Counted from the stretch's first letter, positions 17,695 through 26,584 are shown. The stretch: DNA of 64,000 nucleotides from Betaproteobacteria bacterium (GCA_016192065.1 JACPUX010000051.1:1-64000), one strand, 5' to 3'. The notes: a model not told the origin generated them from the letters alone. Program-made: numbers and translations.

Positions 17695-18891
17695 GTGGCA
17701 AAAAAAATCATTCACCGCGGCATCGCCGCCTCGTTGATCGTCGCCCAGGTGGCGGCCTGCACGCACATGCCTTCGGGGGAAAAGGCCTTCAAGTCCTTTG
17801 ACGAGTGCGTCGGCGCCAATCTCGGCCTGGCCGCGGTAGGCGGCATCGCGATCGGCGCGCTGGCCGCGGCGATCACCCGCCAGGGTACGGACCATCGCGG
17901 CACGTCCAACGCGGTCGGGGTCGCCGCCGGCATCGCCGCCACCGTGATGATCGGCATGGTCGCATGGCGCAAGTGCGCCGCCGTGTATTCCACTTCGGAA
18001 GTCGTCGCTCCGCCGCCACCGCAGCCCGCCCCAGCGATCGGCGCGCCGGCTCAGCCGCAGCGCCGGCGTGGGCTTTCGCTCGATCGCATGGACGTAAAGG
18101 TCGAAGGAAACGACGAGACGCCGCCAGTGCCCGAGTTCTCCTTCACCTACGGCGACGACAACCCCGCCGCCAAAGACATCAAGGCCAAGTTCCGGCACAA
18201 GGTGGAAATCGTGCGCTTCAAGGCTCTGGACGACGACCGGTTGGTCCTCGCCGATGCCAATGACAAACCGGTCCTCGACGCTTCCGGAAAGCCGATCGGC
18301 CTGGAGCAAGCGATCAACATGCCGCGCGACCGCTTGCACTGGGTCACCATCGCCGAGGAGGGCAAGGAGGACTATGTCGAAGACGTGGTCATTCAACAGG
18401 GAACCAGCGCCACCTATCGCCACAAGCTGCAAATTCCGCCACGCAAGCAGTTGCCGCTGCCCTTGCCCGTGCCCATGCGCTATCGCCTGACGGTGCAAGT
18501 CGGCGAACTGAAAGCGACCCGGAATGTGGACTTCGCCTTGCTCAAAGGGCAGGACCGGCCCAAACGGTTCAGCGCGGCGGGAGGTCAGGGTGCCTCGGCG
18601 AATGGCCAGGCCGCGGCGGTCAGCACGCGCAATGTCCCCGGTGACGCGGCCAAGGCAGTGGCGGACAAGGATTTTGTTGGAACACACGTCACCTTGAGGG
18701 CGACCGCGGTCTACAACCAGGCCAACGCACCGCGTAGGGCGGTTGGGAATCTGGCGGTTAAGGCCGAGGTACGCGTTGAAGAAGAAGCAGAGGTAAAGGT
18801 CGGCGGCAAACCAGTCAAATGGGTTAAAGTCGCGAGCAAGTCCGGAGTCAGCGGCTGGCTCGCTGCCAGAGCACTCAAGGAGTTGAAGTAA
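17695..18891 (+). CDS. Lipoprotein with C-terminal SH3-like domain
   Basis: A 398-residue predicted lipoprotein not recognised as a named family. From a GTG start the N-terminus is KKIIHRG, a hydrophobic segment, then VAAC with the lipid cysteine at about residue 22. A Gly/Ala-rich, glycine-zipper-like segment (about 40-85) follows, then a Pro-rich linker. A middle domain (about 135-290) has no match I can name. A C-terminal bacterial SH3-like region (about 325-398) ends in VSGWLAARALKEL. An upstream TTG would give 32 extra polar residues and spoil the signal. It begins a tight operon: the caspase gene starts 1 bp after its stop. It is probably an envelope anchor or wall-binding partner. Confidence 0.65.
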   Translation: MAKKIIHRGIAASLIVAQVAACTHMPSGEKAFKSFDECVGANLGLAAVGGIAIGALAAAITRQGTDHRGTSNAVGVAAGIAATVMIGMVAWRKCAAVYSTSEVVAPPPPQPAPAIGAPAQPQRRRGLSLDRMDVKVEGNDETPPVPEFSFTYGDDNPAAKDIKAKFRHKVEIVRFKALDDDRLVLADANDKPVLDASGKPIGLEQAINMPRDRLHWVTIAEEGKEDYVEDVVIQQGTSATYRHKLQIPPRKQLPLPLPVPMRYRLTVQVGELKATRNVDFALLKGQDRPKRFSAAGGQGASANGQAAAVSTRNVPGDAAKAVADKDFVGTHVTLRATAVYNQANAPRRAVGNLAVKAEVRVEEEAEVKVGGKPVKWVKVASKSGVSGWLAARALKELK

Positions 18892-18892
18892 G

Positions 18893-20176
18893 GTGTCGCG
18901 TTTTTGGTCGATCGCTGGCCTTGCCCTATTCGCGGCGCTGCTGTGCCCACCCGTGTCCGCGCAGGGCCGAGATATCTACGAAGTCAGCACCTCGGACCTG
19001 GCGGAGATTCGCCGCGCCTTTCACTCCATGGGGCTCAAAGGCGCGGACATCGCCAGGGCCGCGGATGGTCGCGCCACTCTGGTGGGCGAGTTCGAGGACC
19101 GCGACGAGGTCGAGACCGCCTTTTCCGCGGCACGGGCCGTCCTGGGGCTGCGGCGGGTCGCCCCAACCACGCCCACTAACATCAAGTACCGGCTCAAGGG
19201 CTTCGACAGCGCCTTCGCCTCCACCGTCGGCAAGATGATGCGCAAGTCGCCCGGGGCCGAAAAGCCCGCGCCCAAACCAGCGGTGAGCGAGCCAACCCAC
19301 CTACCCCCTCCGCGCACGGAAGCTCGGCACGGCCCACGCACCTACGGCTTGGTTGTGGGTTCAAGCAAGTTCAAGAATCTGCCGGAAAAGCACCAGCTCG
19401 AATTCGCCTCCAAGGACGCTCAGGACTTCTACAACACCCTGGTCGCCGGCAACAAGGTGAAGCTCGATCACCTGCAATTACTGCGCAATGAGGAAGCCAA
19501 TTCCAATGCCGTACATGCGGCGTTGCGCCGCCTGCTGGAGACCACCGAGGCCGGCGACACGGTGGTGATCTTTATCGCCAGCCACGGTTTGCCCAATGCC
19601 TTGGGCAAATTCGATGTGGTGCTTTATGACACGGAATTTCCAAAAAAGAAGGCCGGCAGCAAGGGCGATTCCCTGGATATGGCGGTCACCAACCGCGCCA
19701 GCACCCTCACCGACGAGGATATGGGGCAGTTCATCGTGCAAATGGTGCTGAAGGACGTGCGCACGGTGCTGGTGCTGGATACCTGCTACAGTGGCAAGAC
19801 TTTCACCGAGGTTCCCGGATTCCTGCCTTCGCGCACCCGCTCGCTCACCCGTTACAAGCAGGAGGTCGCCTACAAGACGGCGCCAAGCTCCGAATCCATC
19901 GCCGAGCTCGCGGTGGCCAAGGACAAGGCCAAGGAAGCAAAGGCGACGCGCATTGTCATAGTCTCCGCTTCGGAGAATGAGGAATCCCTGGAGATGCCCG
20001 ATATCGGCGGGGGCATGTTTACTCAGCTCTACGTCGCGCAGCTCAAGCAAGTGAACGACTACGCCGATGCATTCGACCAGACCAAGCCGCAAGTGATCAA
20101 GAAGGCCCGCACTGTCGGGTTTTCGCAGACGCCCAGGTTGCTGGTCGTACCCGAGGATGCGCAAACCAAGATGTAG
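18893..20176 (+). CDS. Secreted caspase-like peptidase (C14 family)
   Basis: A 427-residue exported caspase/metacaspase-fold protein. The signal peptide ends near VSAQ. Residues about 30-100 look like a BON-type domain (ATLVGEFEDRDEVETAF then VLGLRRV). The peptidase domain runs from about 148. The catalytic pair is visible: His231 in IFIASHGLP and Cys298 in VLVLDTCYSGKT, so it should be active. The GTG start has AAGGAG 12 bp upstream inside the previous gene. It belongs to the plus-strand operon with an SH3-like lipoprotein, an OmpA-family protein and a HExxH protein, facing a second caspase on the minus strand. Substrate unknown. Confidence 0.85.
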   Translation: MSRFWSIAGLALFAALLCPPVSAQGRDIYEVSTSDLAEIRRAFHSMGLKGADIARAADGRATLVGEFEDRDEVETAFSAARAVLGLRRVAPTTPTNIKYRLKGFDSAFASTVGKMMRKSPGAEKPAPKPAVSEPTHLPPPRTEARHGPRTYGLVVGSSKFKNLPEKHQLEFASKDAQDFYNTLVAGNKVKLDHLQLLRNEEANSNAVHAALRRLLETTEAGDTVVIFIASHGLPNALGKFDVVLYDTEFPKKKAGSKGDSLDMAVTNRASTLTDEDMGQFIVQMVLKDVRTVLVLDTCYSGKTFTEVPGFLPSRTRSLTRYKQEVAYKTAPSSESIAELAVAKDKAKEAKATRIVIVSASENEESLEMPDIGGGMFTQLYVAQLKQVNDYADAFDQTKPQVIKKARTVGFSQTPRLLVVPEDAQTKM

Positions 20177-20268
20177 CGGTAGTTTTTTGTGCAAACAACT
20201 GAACCGCCAGGCCTAGAGGAGCAACTTAGCTGTGTGGTTTAGCCAGTCCATCCGATTAGGAGAGTCCC

Positions 20269-20838
20269 ATGAGAACAACCTTTATCCCGCGCCATGCCGG
20301 CCTTGTGGCCGCCTTGGCGGCGGCGCTTTGCCTGCCCTCGCTGGCCATCGGTCAAGTCGCTTTGCAGGGCAAGCCCAGCGCCAGCCAGATCATTCAGGCA
20401 CTCCAGGCGCCGCAAGGCGCAAAGCCCAAGACCCGAGGCTTGTCCTTGGGCAATAGCGAAGGCCCCGCACCCGAGCCGGTGGAAAAAACCACCATGCGTG
20501 CAGTCGATCTCGAAATTCCCTTCGAGTTCAACTCCGCCAGATTGTCCGAGGATGGCAAGGAAATTCTCGTGCAATTGGGACAGGCGCTCACTTCCGATTC
20601 GCTCTCTGGAGTCAAGAGCATCGTCCTCGAAGGCCACACCGACGCCAAAGGCAACGCCGGCTATAACCGGGTGTTGTCGCTGCGCCGCGCGCAGACCGTC
20701 AAGGATTTTCTGGCGCAAAAGCAGAGTGTTCCGGCCAGCAAGCTCAAGGCGGTAGGCAAAGGTTCGACCGAACTGGCCGATCCGAAAAACCCTGAGGACG
20801 GCGTCAATCGCCGCGTGCGGGTCATCGTCGACGGTTGA
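20269..20838 (+). CDS. OmpA-family peptidoglycan-binding protein
   Basis: A 189-residue exported protein with a signal peptide ending near AIGQ, a short low-complexity linker and an OmpA C-terminal domain (about 78-188). The domain carries FEFNSARL, EGHTDAKG and the NRRVRVIV end, the usual peptidoglycan (diaminopimelate) binding signature. It has no beta-barrel and no lipobox, so it is likely periplasmic and bound to the cell wall. It follows the caspase by 92 bp and precedes the HExxH protein by 3 bp. It may tether the neighbouring proteins to the wall. Confidence 0.88.
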   Translation: MRTTFIPRHAGLVAALAAALCLPSLAIGQVALQGKPSASQIIQALQAPQGAKPKTRGLSLGNSEGPAPEPVEKTTMRAVDLEIPFEFNSARLSEDGKEILVQLGQALTSDSLSGVKSIVLEGHTDAKGNAGYNRVLSLRRAQTVKDFLAQKQSVPASKLKAVGKGSTELADPKNPEDGVNRRVRVIVDG

Positions 20839-20841
20839 TCA

Positions 20842-22278
20842 GTGATTCACCCCCAACGCAGCGGGAAAGCCTCAATCCGATCCGCAGGTTGCGCCGCGCC
20901 GGTCGCCCACCCAGGTGGACGACCGGCGCACTTGTATCTCGCGTTGCTTGCCGCGTTGCTGGTTCAGGCGCCGCTCCACGCTGAGGAGCGCACGCCGAAG
21001 GTGGTCACGCCGCCTTCCCCGGCGGGAATCACCCTGCCCAAGGCTCCCGAACTGCCGGAGCCCGCCAAGCCTGCGGCAACGCCCGCCACTGCGCCGCTAC
21101 CCATCAACACCACGCGCAGCCTGCCGGCCCCCCGCACGGTGGGGCCGGAGGCGGTGCCCTTGCCGGCGGAATTGCCCAAGGGCCTGCGCGGACCCACGCG
21201 GTCGATCACCGGCGAAGCGGCGGCGGGTGGCACAACCGAAAAACCCGCCAGCACTGATGGCACTCCGCCAACATTCACTACAGGCGAGGCGGAAGCCAAG
21301 GCGGCCGGCAAAGATAGCCCTGTTCCGGCCGATCCCAAGTCGGCGGGCACCCACAAAGCGGCGCCGAGCGCGCCGCCAGAGGCCGCGCCGTTTGATCTCC
21401 AGCCCGCCCCGGTAGCGGGAAAGCCCGCCACGACTCTCGATCTTAAGCCTGGCACTGCGCCAGCGTTGAAGCCGGCAACGGTCGCCGAAATCCTGGCCAC
21501 CGCGAGCAAGACCAGAACCGCCTATCGCCTCGCCGACAACCCCCGGGTCATTGTGCTCGATATGCCCGATGTTCGCGACCAAGGCGGAATGTTCGGGCGT
21601 TTGGTCCTGTTCATAGAGCGCGGTAATGCCCCCAAGACGCGCCTCATGCTTATTCCCGAGGTCCAGGGCTGGCTCAAACAAAACAAGTCGACCATGGAGT
21701 CCCTGACCGTCGGCAACAACCTGCGTGCCAGCGAACTGGCGCGGTTCTTCAATACCGCCCGGTATCAGGCCGAGGCGCTTACTGCCGATGAGCGTCAGCT
21801 CTACGATTGGTTGCTCGCCTGGAACGTTTTGCGCGAAGAGGCGAATGGCGTCAGCGTGGTAGCGCCCGAGCACATTCTCATTTCCTTTCCCCAAGCTTCC
21901 AGTGTGGCGGGGTGCAACGGCTGTTCGGTCACTCAGGCACAGCGCGAAACCATTGCCAAGCATGAATTCGCCCATGCCAAGCTGGCCACCGATCTTGCCT
22001 ACCAGCATTATTGCGAGTGGTTTTGGTCGCAGGCTCTGCCCCCCGCGATGCGTGAGCGTTTCACCAGATTCCTCCACACCCGCGGCTACGACCCCAACAA
22101 CCGCGAGCTGCTTGCCAACGAGGCTCAGGCCTTCCTGCTCTACACGCCCGATCCGTCCATGTTCAGCGCCCAGCTTCTCGGCGTAACCGAAGCCGAGTTG
22201 CAAGCCATGCGCAACCTCTTCGAGAGCGGCTTGCCGCCGCGTGCCTTGGCCACCGCGAGCGCGGGTTACAAGTTCTGA
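20842..22278 (+). CDS. Secreted protein with HExxH metallopeptidase-like motif
   Basis: A 478-residue protein of no family I recognise. A hydrophobic signal-like segment (about 30-47) is followed by a long Ala/Pro/Thr-rich region (about 50-215) and a folded C-terminal half. There KHEFAHAKLATDL has the zinc-peptidase pattern HExxH (His374, Glu375, His378). A possible third ligand is Glu427 in LANEAQAF, about 49 residues later. A CNGC pair lies just before. This suggests a zincin-type peptidase, but spacing alone cannot prove it. The start is a GTG 3 bp after the OmpA gene with no strong ribosome site; a start nearer the signal segment is possible. Confidence 0.6.
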   Translation: MIHPQRSGKASIRSAGCAAPVAHPGGRPAHLYLALLAALLVQAPLHAEERTPKVVTPPSPAGITLPKAPELPEPAKPAATPATAPLPINTTRSLPAPRTVGPEAVPLPAELPKGLRGPTRSITGEAAAGGTTEKPASTDGTPPTFTTGEAEAKAAGKDSPVPADPKSAGTHKAAPSAPPEAAPFDLQPAPVAGKPATTLDLKPGTAPALKPATVAEILATASKTRTAYRLADNPRVIVLDMPDVRDQGGMFGRLVLFIERGNAPKTRLMLIPEVQGWLKQNKSTMESLTVGNNLRASELARFFNTARYQAEALTADERQLYDWLLAWNVLREEANGVSVVAPEHILISFPQASSVAGCNGCSVTQAQRETIAKHEFAHAKLATDLAYQHYCEWFWSQALPPAMRERFTRFLHTRGYDPNNRELLANEAQAFLLYTPDPSMFSAQLLGVTEAELQAMRNLFESGLPPRALATASAGYKF

Positions 22279-22306
22279 TTCACAGAAAACGCGGTTGCGC
22301 GGTTCC

Positions 22307-23167
22307 CTAACCGCAGGTTCCGTCCGGACGGGTCTGGAAACAGAACTCGCCCATCAGACTGCTGGTCTCCCAAGGCACCTGCTTCTGGCGGGTCTCCAGC
22401 GCCACGGCGATGCGAACATTCTTGAACATTCGCTCCACCGTAATGCCGGGGACATTCATCCACTGTAAGAAATGCTTGGTATAGACGCTGTGCCGCCGGT
22501 CAGGGCTGTCCGCGGCGACCGCGCCGGGAGCGGTGGAATAGGCGATGAGCGCGCCGCTGGGCGCGCTGACCGGCGCCAGCCCCTCCGACACTGTGGCTAG
22601 GGATCGAGTGCGTGTGGCGCGTGCATCCGCCAATTGCATGGTGGCGTTGCCGAAGGGATTGTTCCGACAGGCATCGAGCACGACCAAGCTCAGGCCATTT
22701 CGGGCACCACCCAAACGCTCGACGAAGTCGGTCAGGTCAGCGGCTTGACTGGGAAGATCTTCTTCCCCGACCATACTCGCGTCGATTGGGACGAGGTAGT
22801 TGCGGCCACGCAACTGCACGCCGTGACCGGCGTAATAGAACAACCGCACCGCATGCTGTGGCGCACTGTTCGCAAACTCGCGCAGAGCCTCCAGCAGCTC
22901 CCTGCGACCGGTGTTTTCCTTGAAGGTGACCTGAAAGCCCAGACGCTTGAGCCCGGCGGCGACCGCATGGGCGTCCCCCACCGGATTGGCCAGAGGGCTG
23001 GCACGATAGGCGCCATTGCCGATCACCAGCGCGGCACGCGTACCTTCGCCGCTGACGTTGCTGGAATTGCCGGCGTACGCCGGCGCCATGATCCAGACGA
23101 GCAGCAGTCCGACCAGGACGCTCAGCCTGCCGCGCTGCCGCGGCTCAGAGTTTGCCCGGCAGCCCAT
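22307..23167 (-). CDS. Second caspase-like peptidase, coupled to anti-sigma gene
   Basis: A 286-residue exported caspase-fold protein (C14). The signal peptide is followed almost directly by the p20-like domain, with catalytic His at about 115 (LFYYAGHGVQ) and Cys at about 167 (VVLDACRNNPF). These sites are more canonical than in the 18893 gene, and the two are distant relatives. The start at 23167 begins the signal peptide and lies 23 bp inside the end of the anti-sigma gene, so translation is probably coupled. It forms an operon with ECF sigma and anti-sigma genes. It ends 28 bp from the convergent HExxH gene. Confidence 0.87.
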   Translation of the reverse strand: MGCRANSEPRQRGRLSVLVGLLLVWIMAPAYAGNSSNVSGEGTRAALVIGNGAYRASPLANPVGDAHAVAAGLKRLGFQVTFKENTGRRELLEALREFANSAPQHAVRLFYYAGHGVQLRGRNYLVPIDASMVGEEDLPSQAADLTDFVERLGGARNGLSLVVLDACRNNPFGNATMQLADARATRTRSLATVSEGLAPVSAPSGALIAYSTAPGAVAADSPDRRHSVYTKHFLQWMNVPGITVERMFKNVRIAVALETRQKQVPWETSSLMGEFCFQTRPDGTCG

Positions 23168-23789
23168 CGACCCGCTCCACGGCGGCAACACGTTGGTCGG
23201 ACTGGAGCGTCGCCGCGACGCGATCAATGTCATCCGGATCCACCAGCAGGTAGTAGTCGCCCAGTTGACTAGGCCCGGCGACGATTTCCGCCCCCACGCC
23301 GTGCAAGATTTCGCGCATGCCGCGCTCGGTCAGATCGGCCTGGAACCCCACGCGCAGGAAACTCGTCGGCAGGGCCACTTCGGTCTGGGTAGTGCGGTAA
23401 TCGGCAAAAGTGTCGGGCTCGCTATGCGCCGACCAAAGATAGCCGATGACCCCGAACTGCACGACCACCAAACCGCAGGCCATTGCCAATTGGGGAGTCC
23501 ATCGCGACCCCCCAAGGAATCTGCTGAGCCAGGATTCATTCTTGGGCTGGCGGGTCGGCCGCGACTCCTTTCCGATGCGCGCCATCACCTTGGCGAGCAT
23601 CTGCGGCGGCGCGACCCAGGTGCTCGCTTCAGCCTGCACGGATTCGCGCAAGGCCGTCTCCCAATCGAGACCGCGGCGCAGTTGCTCGCGGCTTTCGATT
23701 TCGCCCCGCAGACGACTCCTCTCCGCTTCGTCGAGCCGCCCACTGGCGACCCAGGGCAGAACTTTCCAGATTTCCTGATCCATAGTCAT
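23145..23789 (-). CDS. Membrane anti-sigma factor (putative)
   Basis: A 214-residue protein downstream of an ECF sigma gene. A cytoplasmic N-terminal helical part (about 1-100; WVASGRLDEAERSRLRGEI) resembles anti-sigma domains of the zf-HC2-like class but lacks the zinc Cys/His set. One transmembrane helix (about 115-135) precedes a periplasmic C-terminus with a small alpha/beta domain (GAEIVAGPSQLGDYYLLV). The ATG at 23789 has GGGAGCGG upstream. It presumably holds the partner sigma factor at the membrane until a signal arrives. The coupled caspase could be that signal's protease or an output; this is inference. Confidence 0.75.
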   Translation of the reverse strand: MTMDQEIWKVLPWVASGRLDEAERSRLRGEIESREQLRRGLDWETALRESVQAEASTWVAPPQMLAKVMARIGKESRPTRQPKNESWLSRFLGGSRWTPQLAMACGLVVVQFGVIGYLWSAHSEPDTFADYRTTQTEVALPTSFLRVGFQADLTERGMREILHGVGAEIVAGPSQLGDYYLLVDPDDIDRVAATLQSDQRVAAVERVDGLPGKL

Positions 23790-23894
23790 GATACCGCTCC
23801 CGCTCCTAGGCGCCGCCGTGCGCTGCTTGCTCGTCCGGGGGTCTTGACATGACCCTCGCGGGGCAGGCAACCGGCGCCACCGCATCCCCCGCCG

Positions 23895-24482
23895 CTACTG
23901 TTCATCCTTGCGCCGTCGCATGACGGCGCTTACACATTCCGCGAGCTGCGTCCGGGCATGTGATAGCCGGCTCTTCACCGTGCCCTCGGGCACGCCAAGC
24001 AAGCTGGCGATCTCGGCCATGGAACAATCCTCGAAATGGGTCAGGTGGATACATTCCCGGTGCTTCTCCGACAGCCTTTGCATGCACCGCGCGATAATTT
24101 CCCGCAGTTCCTTGCGCGCGTATTGCTCGTAACCATCAGGCACTCCAGAATCGATGAATTCACCATGCTCATCAATGTCCTCGTGAATCACCGTCCCCGC
24201 GGCCCGAATCGCCATAAGCGCCTTGTTTCGGGCAATGCCCAAAGCCCAGGTCATGACTTTCGAGTCGCCCCGGAACTGCCCGGCAATACGCCAGACCTCG
24301 TAGAGCGTGTCACTGAACACCTCGTCCGCGGTAGCCGGATTGCTTAACATGCGACGCAGGAAAGCATACGTCCGGCTCGCCAGAACTCCGTACAACGCCT
24401 GGAACGCCACCTGATCGCCTGCGGCCACTTGCCGCAAAAGCGCTCGCGCTCGTTCTTCGTCGTACGCCGCCAGCTTACTCAT
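23895..24482 (-). CDS. ECF-type RNA polymerase sigma factor
   Basis: A 195-residue sigma-70 family protein of the extracytoplasmic-function group. Region 2 is seen at about 25-95 (ADEVFSDTLYEVW, then VMTWALGIARNKAL). Region 4 is at about 135-185 (SEKHRECIHLTHFEDCSMAE and the helix-turn-helix LGVPEGTVKSRLSHAR). It heads the sigma/anti-sigma/caspase operon and may also control the repeat-protein genes just upstream. No consensus promoter pair could be read to test this. Confidence 0.9.
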   Translation of the reverse strand: MSKLAAYDEERARALLRQVAAGDQVAFQALYGVLASRTYAFLRRMLSNPATADEVFSDTLYEVWRIAGQFRGDSKVMTWALGIARNKALMAIRAAGTVIHEDIDEHGEFIDSGVPDGYEQYARKELREIIARCMQRLSEKHRECIHLTHFEDCSMAEIASLLGVPEGTVKSRLSHARTQLAECVSAVMRRRKDEQ

Positions 24483-24604
24483 GGGTTGCCTCCCACCCCC
24501 TTGTGGTTCATTCGCCCGTCATTTTAGGGGGAAAAACGCTTCTCGGGCGGCATCGCCGCAATTTCCTGCAAATTGTCCGCGGTTCCGATCGGAGCCGCCC
24601 AAAT

Positions 24605-24637
24605 GAAAATGGCGCCCCCAAAACGGAGGCGCCAAAT
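24605..24637 (-). terminator. Rho-independent terminator after the 12-repeat gene
   Basis: TGGCGCC pairs with GGCGCCA across an 11-base loop, and the minus strand continues ATTTTCATTT. It lies about 55 bp past the stop of the 24691-25866 gene and separates it from the sigma operon. Confidence 0.75.
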
Positions 24638-24690
24638 CGAATTCGCGATGCCGCGGCGGCCCAGCTGCTTGCCTGCCGCCCCGACCTCAC

Positions 24691-25767
24691 TCAGTTATTG
24701 CCGATATTGACTTTCTGGGTGTTAAGCATGCCCGCCTGGCCCTGCACGACCGTGCCAACCGCGACATTGGAGCTGCCCCCAGAGGAATTCCCGATATTGA
24801 CCTGCTGGTTGTTCAAGAGCCCTGCCTGGCCCTGAATCACCGCACCCACGGCAACATTCGAAGTGCCGCCGGAAGCGTTGCCGATCTTGGCCTGCTGGTT
24901 GTTGAGGAGGCCGGCCTGACCTTGCACCACGGTGCCCACCATGACGTTGGTACGTCCGCCACCGGAAGCGTTGCCGACCTGCATTTGCTGGTTGTTCAGC
25001 AACCCCGCCTGGCCTTGAACAGCAGCGCCGATGGCCACGTTGGACTTGCTCCCACTGCCCGAGGCATTGCCGATCTTCATGTCCTGGTTGTTGAGCAAAC
25101 CCGCCTGGCCCTGTACTGCGGTGCCAACCCGCACATTGCTCTGGCCGCCACCGCTGCTCTTGCCGAGCTCCATGTTCTGCCGGTTGAGGAGGCCCGCCTG
25201 GCCTTGAATGATGGCCCCGGCCTGAACATTGCTTTTGCCGCTGCCGCTCACCCCGCCCACGTTCATGTTCTGCGAGTTGAGCAAGCCCGCCTGACCCTGC
25301 ATTACCGTGCCGGTACGAACTTTGGACTGGCCCGTGCCACTCACCGCGCCGAGATTCATTTCCTGGTTGTTCAGCAGGCCAAGCTGGCCTTGCTTGACCG
25401 GCCCAACGGTCACGTCGGACTTGCCGCGGTCAGCGTCGCCGATCGCCATTTTCTGACGATTGAGCAGACCCGCCTGCCCCTGACTGACGCCGCTCGTGAC
25501 ATTAACCTTGGACTGGCCGCCCTGGCCGGCGTTGCCGACGGTCATTTCCTGACTATTGAGCAGTCCTGCCTGGCTCTGATTGATGTTGGCCGCCTTGACA
25601 TTGGTCTTGCCGCCCTGCGAATTGCCGATCGCCATCTTCTGGCTATTGAGCAAGCCCGACTGGTTCTGCTTGATGTTCTTCGCGTCGACCTTGCCGCTGG
25701 CGTTGCCCTTGGTATTGCCCAAGTCCATACCCTGCTTGTTGAGCAGACCACTTTGGCTCTGGTCGAT
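24691..25767 (-). repeat. 12 coding repeats of about 93 bp
   Basis: Twelve in-frame imperfect units of 90-96 bp encode the repeat part of the protein. Units differ at many third positions, so the conservation is at protein level. Confidence 0.85.
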
Positions 25768-25866
25768 GTTCTGGGCGTTCGTGGTCGCCTGGGCCAGGGC
25801 GCCGGGCGCCGCAAATACGGCCAGCAGCACACTGGCGATTCCGGACAAAACAAAAGTCTTTTTCAT
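24691..25866 (-). CDS. Secreted 12-repeat Q/N/G-rich curlin-like protein
   Basis: A 391-residue protein consisting of a signal peptide (ending near ALAQA) and twelve imperfect repeats of 30-32 residues. The pattern is VxQGQAGLLNNQxMxIGN, then a Gly/Ser turn, then SNVxVGT. Regular Gln, Asn and Gly at fixed places and alternating small hydrophobics suggest a beta-solenoid or amyloid stack, like the curli subunits CsgA/CsgB, although the repeat is longer than the 22-24 residues of curlin. Repeats 1-3 (QSQSG type) resemble the 29002-29631 protein, while later copies are QGQAG type. It is followed by a terminator and lies downstream of CsgG-like and GIN-domain genes. It is likely a secreted fibre subunit; unproven. 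Confidence 0.75.
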   Translation of the reverse strand: MKKTFVLSGIASVLLAVFAAPGALAQATTNAQNIDQSQSGLLNKQGMDLGNTKGNASGKVDAKNIKQNQSGLLNSQKMAIGNSQGGKTNVKAANINQSQAGLLNSQEMTVGNAGQGGQSKVNVTSGVSQGQAGLLNRQKMAIGDADRGKSDVTVGPVKQGQLGLLNNQEMNLGAVSGTGQSKVRTGTVMQGQAGLLNSQNMNVGGVSGSGKSNVQAGAIIQGQAGLLNRQNMELGKSSGGGQSNVRVGTAVQGQAGLLNNQDMKIGNASGSGSKSNVAIGAAVQGQAGLLNNQQMQVGNASGGGRTNVMVGTVVQGQAGLLNNQQAKIGNASGGTSNVAVGAVIQGQAGLLNNQQVNIGNSSGGSSNVAVGTVVQGQAGMLNTQKVNIGNN

Positions 25867-25885
25867 GACGCCACCTCTTCAAGGC

Positions 25886-26584
25886 TCAGATGCGATCGAT
25901 ACTACCCGCGCCGCTGATGGATTGCGTGAGCTTCGGGTTGCCCTTGTATTCGATGCTGCCTGCACCGCTCAGCGTCGCTTTGAGGGTTTCCTCAGCATGG
26001 ACCCGGATCGATCCCGAGCCCTCCAGCCGCGCTTCCACCGACTTCGCCGGCACACCCGCGGCGTCGAGGGTGCCTGCTCCATCAATCCTTGCGTTCAGCG
26101 TCTTGGCCCGCCCTTTGGCATTGATGTCGCCGGAATTGGCGATGGTCAAGCTCATGCGCTCGGCAACCAGGCCCTTGAGGTCGATGTTGCCGCTGCCCGC
26201 CGCTGTCGCATCCATTTCCTTGCCTTCGAAGCCTTCGACCTTGCTGTTGCCACTGCCGGTGGTTTTGAGACTTCGGAAGGCCCTTACCGTCAAGGTGTAT
26301 TTCAATCCCTTGTCGGTCTTGAAACTGCCCTTGCTCTTCAGCTCGAGCGTGCCACCTTTGACCACCGGATCAAGCTGCGCGAGCACTTTGGGTTCGGCCT
26401 CGATGACCAACGCTTCCTCAGCCCCCGACTTGATCAGCAAGTCCCCTGGGGTGGCGAACTCGATGCGGGTGACCCCCGCCGCGGGCACGGTCTTCTTTTC
26501 CACCGCGGCCGCCTGACCTGTCGCCTGCACCATCGCGAGTCCCGCTCCGATAACCATTAACAAACAAGCCCGACCTACTCTCAT
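25886..26584 (-). CDS. Secreted GIN-domain (DUF2807) protein
   Basis: A 232-residue exported protein with a signal peptide ending near QAAA. The right-handed beta-helix-like GIN/DUF2807 domain shows repeating motifs such as TTGSGNSKVEGF, ANSGDINAKG, DGAGTLDAAG and EGSGSIRV, ending SGAGSIDRI. Such domains occur in predicted surface or adhesin-like proteins of unknown function. The start at 26584 gives the signal peptide. It sits 19 bp upstream of the 12-repeat gene. A paralogue at 51057-51818 also sits just upstream of a Q/N repeat protein, so the two products probably work together. Confidence 0.82.
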   Translation of the reverse strand: MRVGRACLLMVIGAGLAMVQATGQAAAVEKKTVPAAGVTRIEFATPGDLLIKSGAEEALVIEAEPKVLAQLDPVVKGGTLELKSKGSFKTDKGLKYTLTVRAFRSLKTTGSGNSKVEGFEGKEMDATAAGSGNIDLKGLVAERMSLTIANSGDINAKGRAKTLNARIDGAGTLDAAGVPAKSVEARLEGSGSIRVHAEETLKATLSGAGSIEYKGNPKLTQSISGAGSIDRI

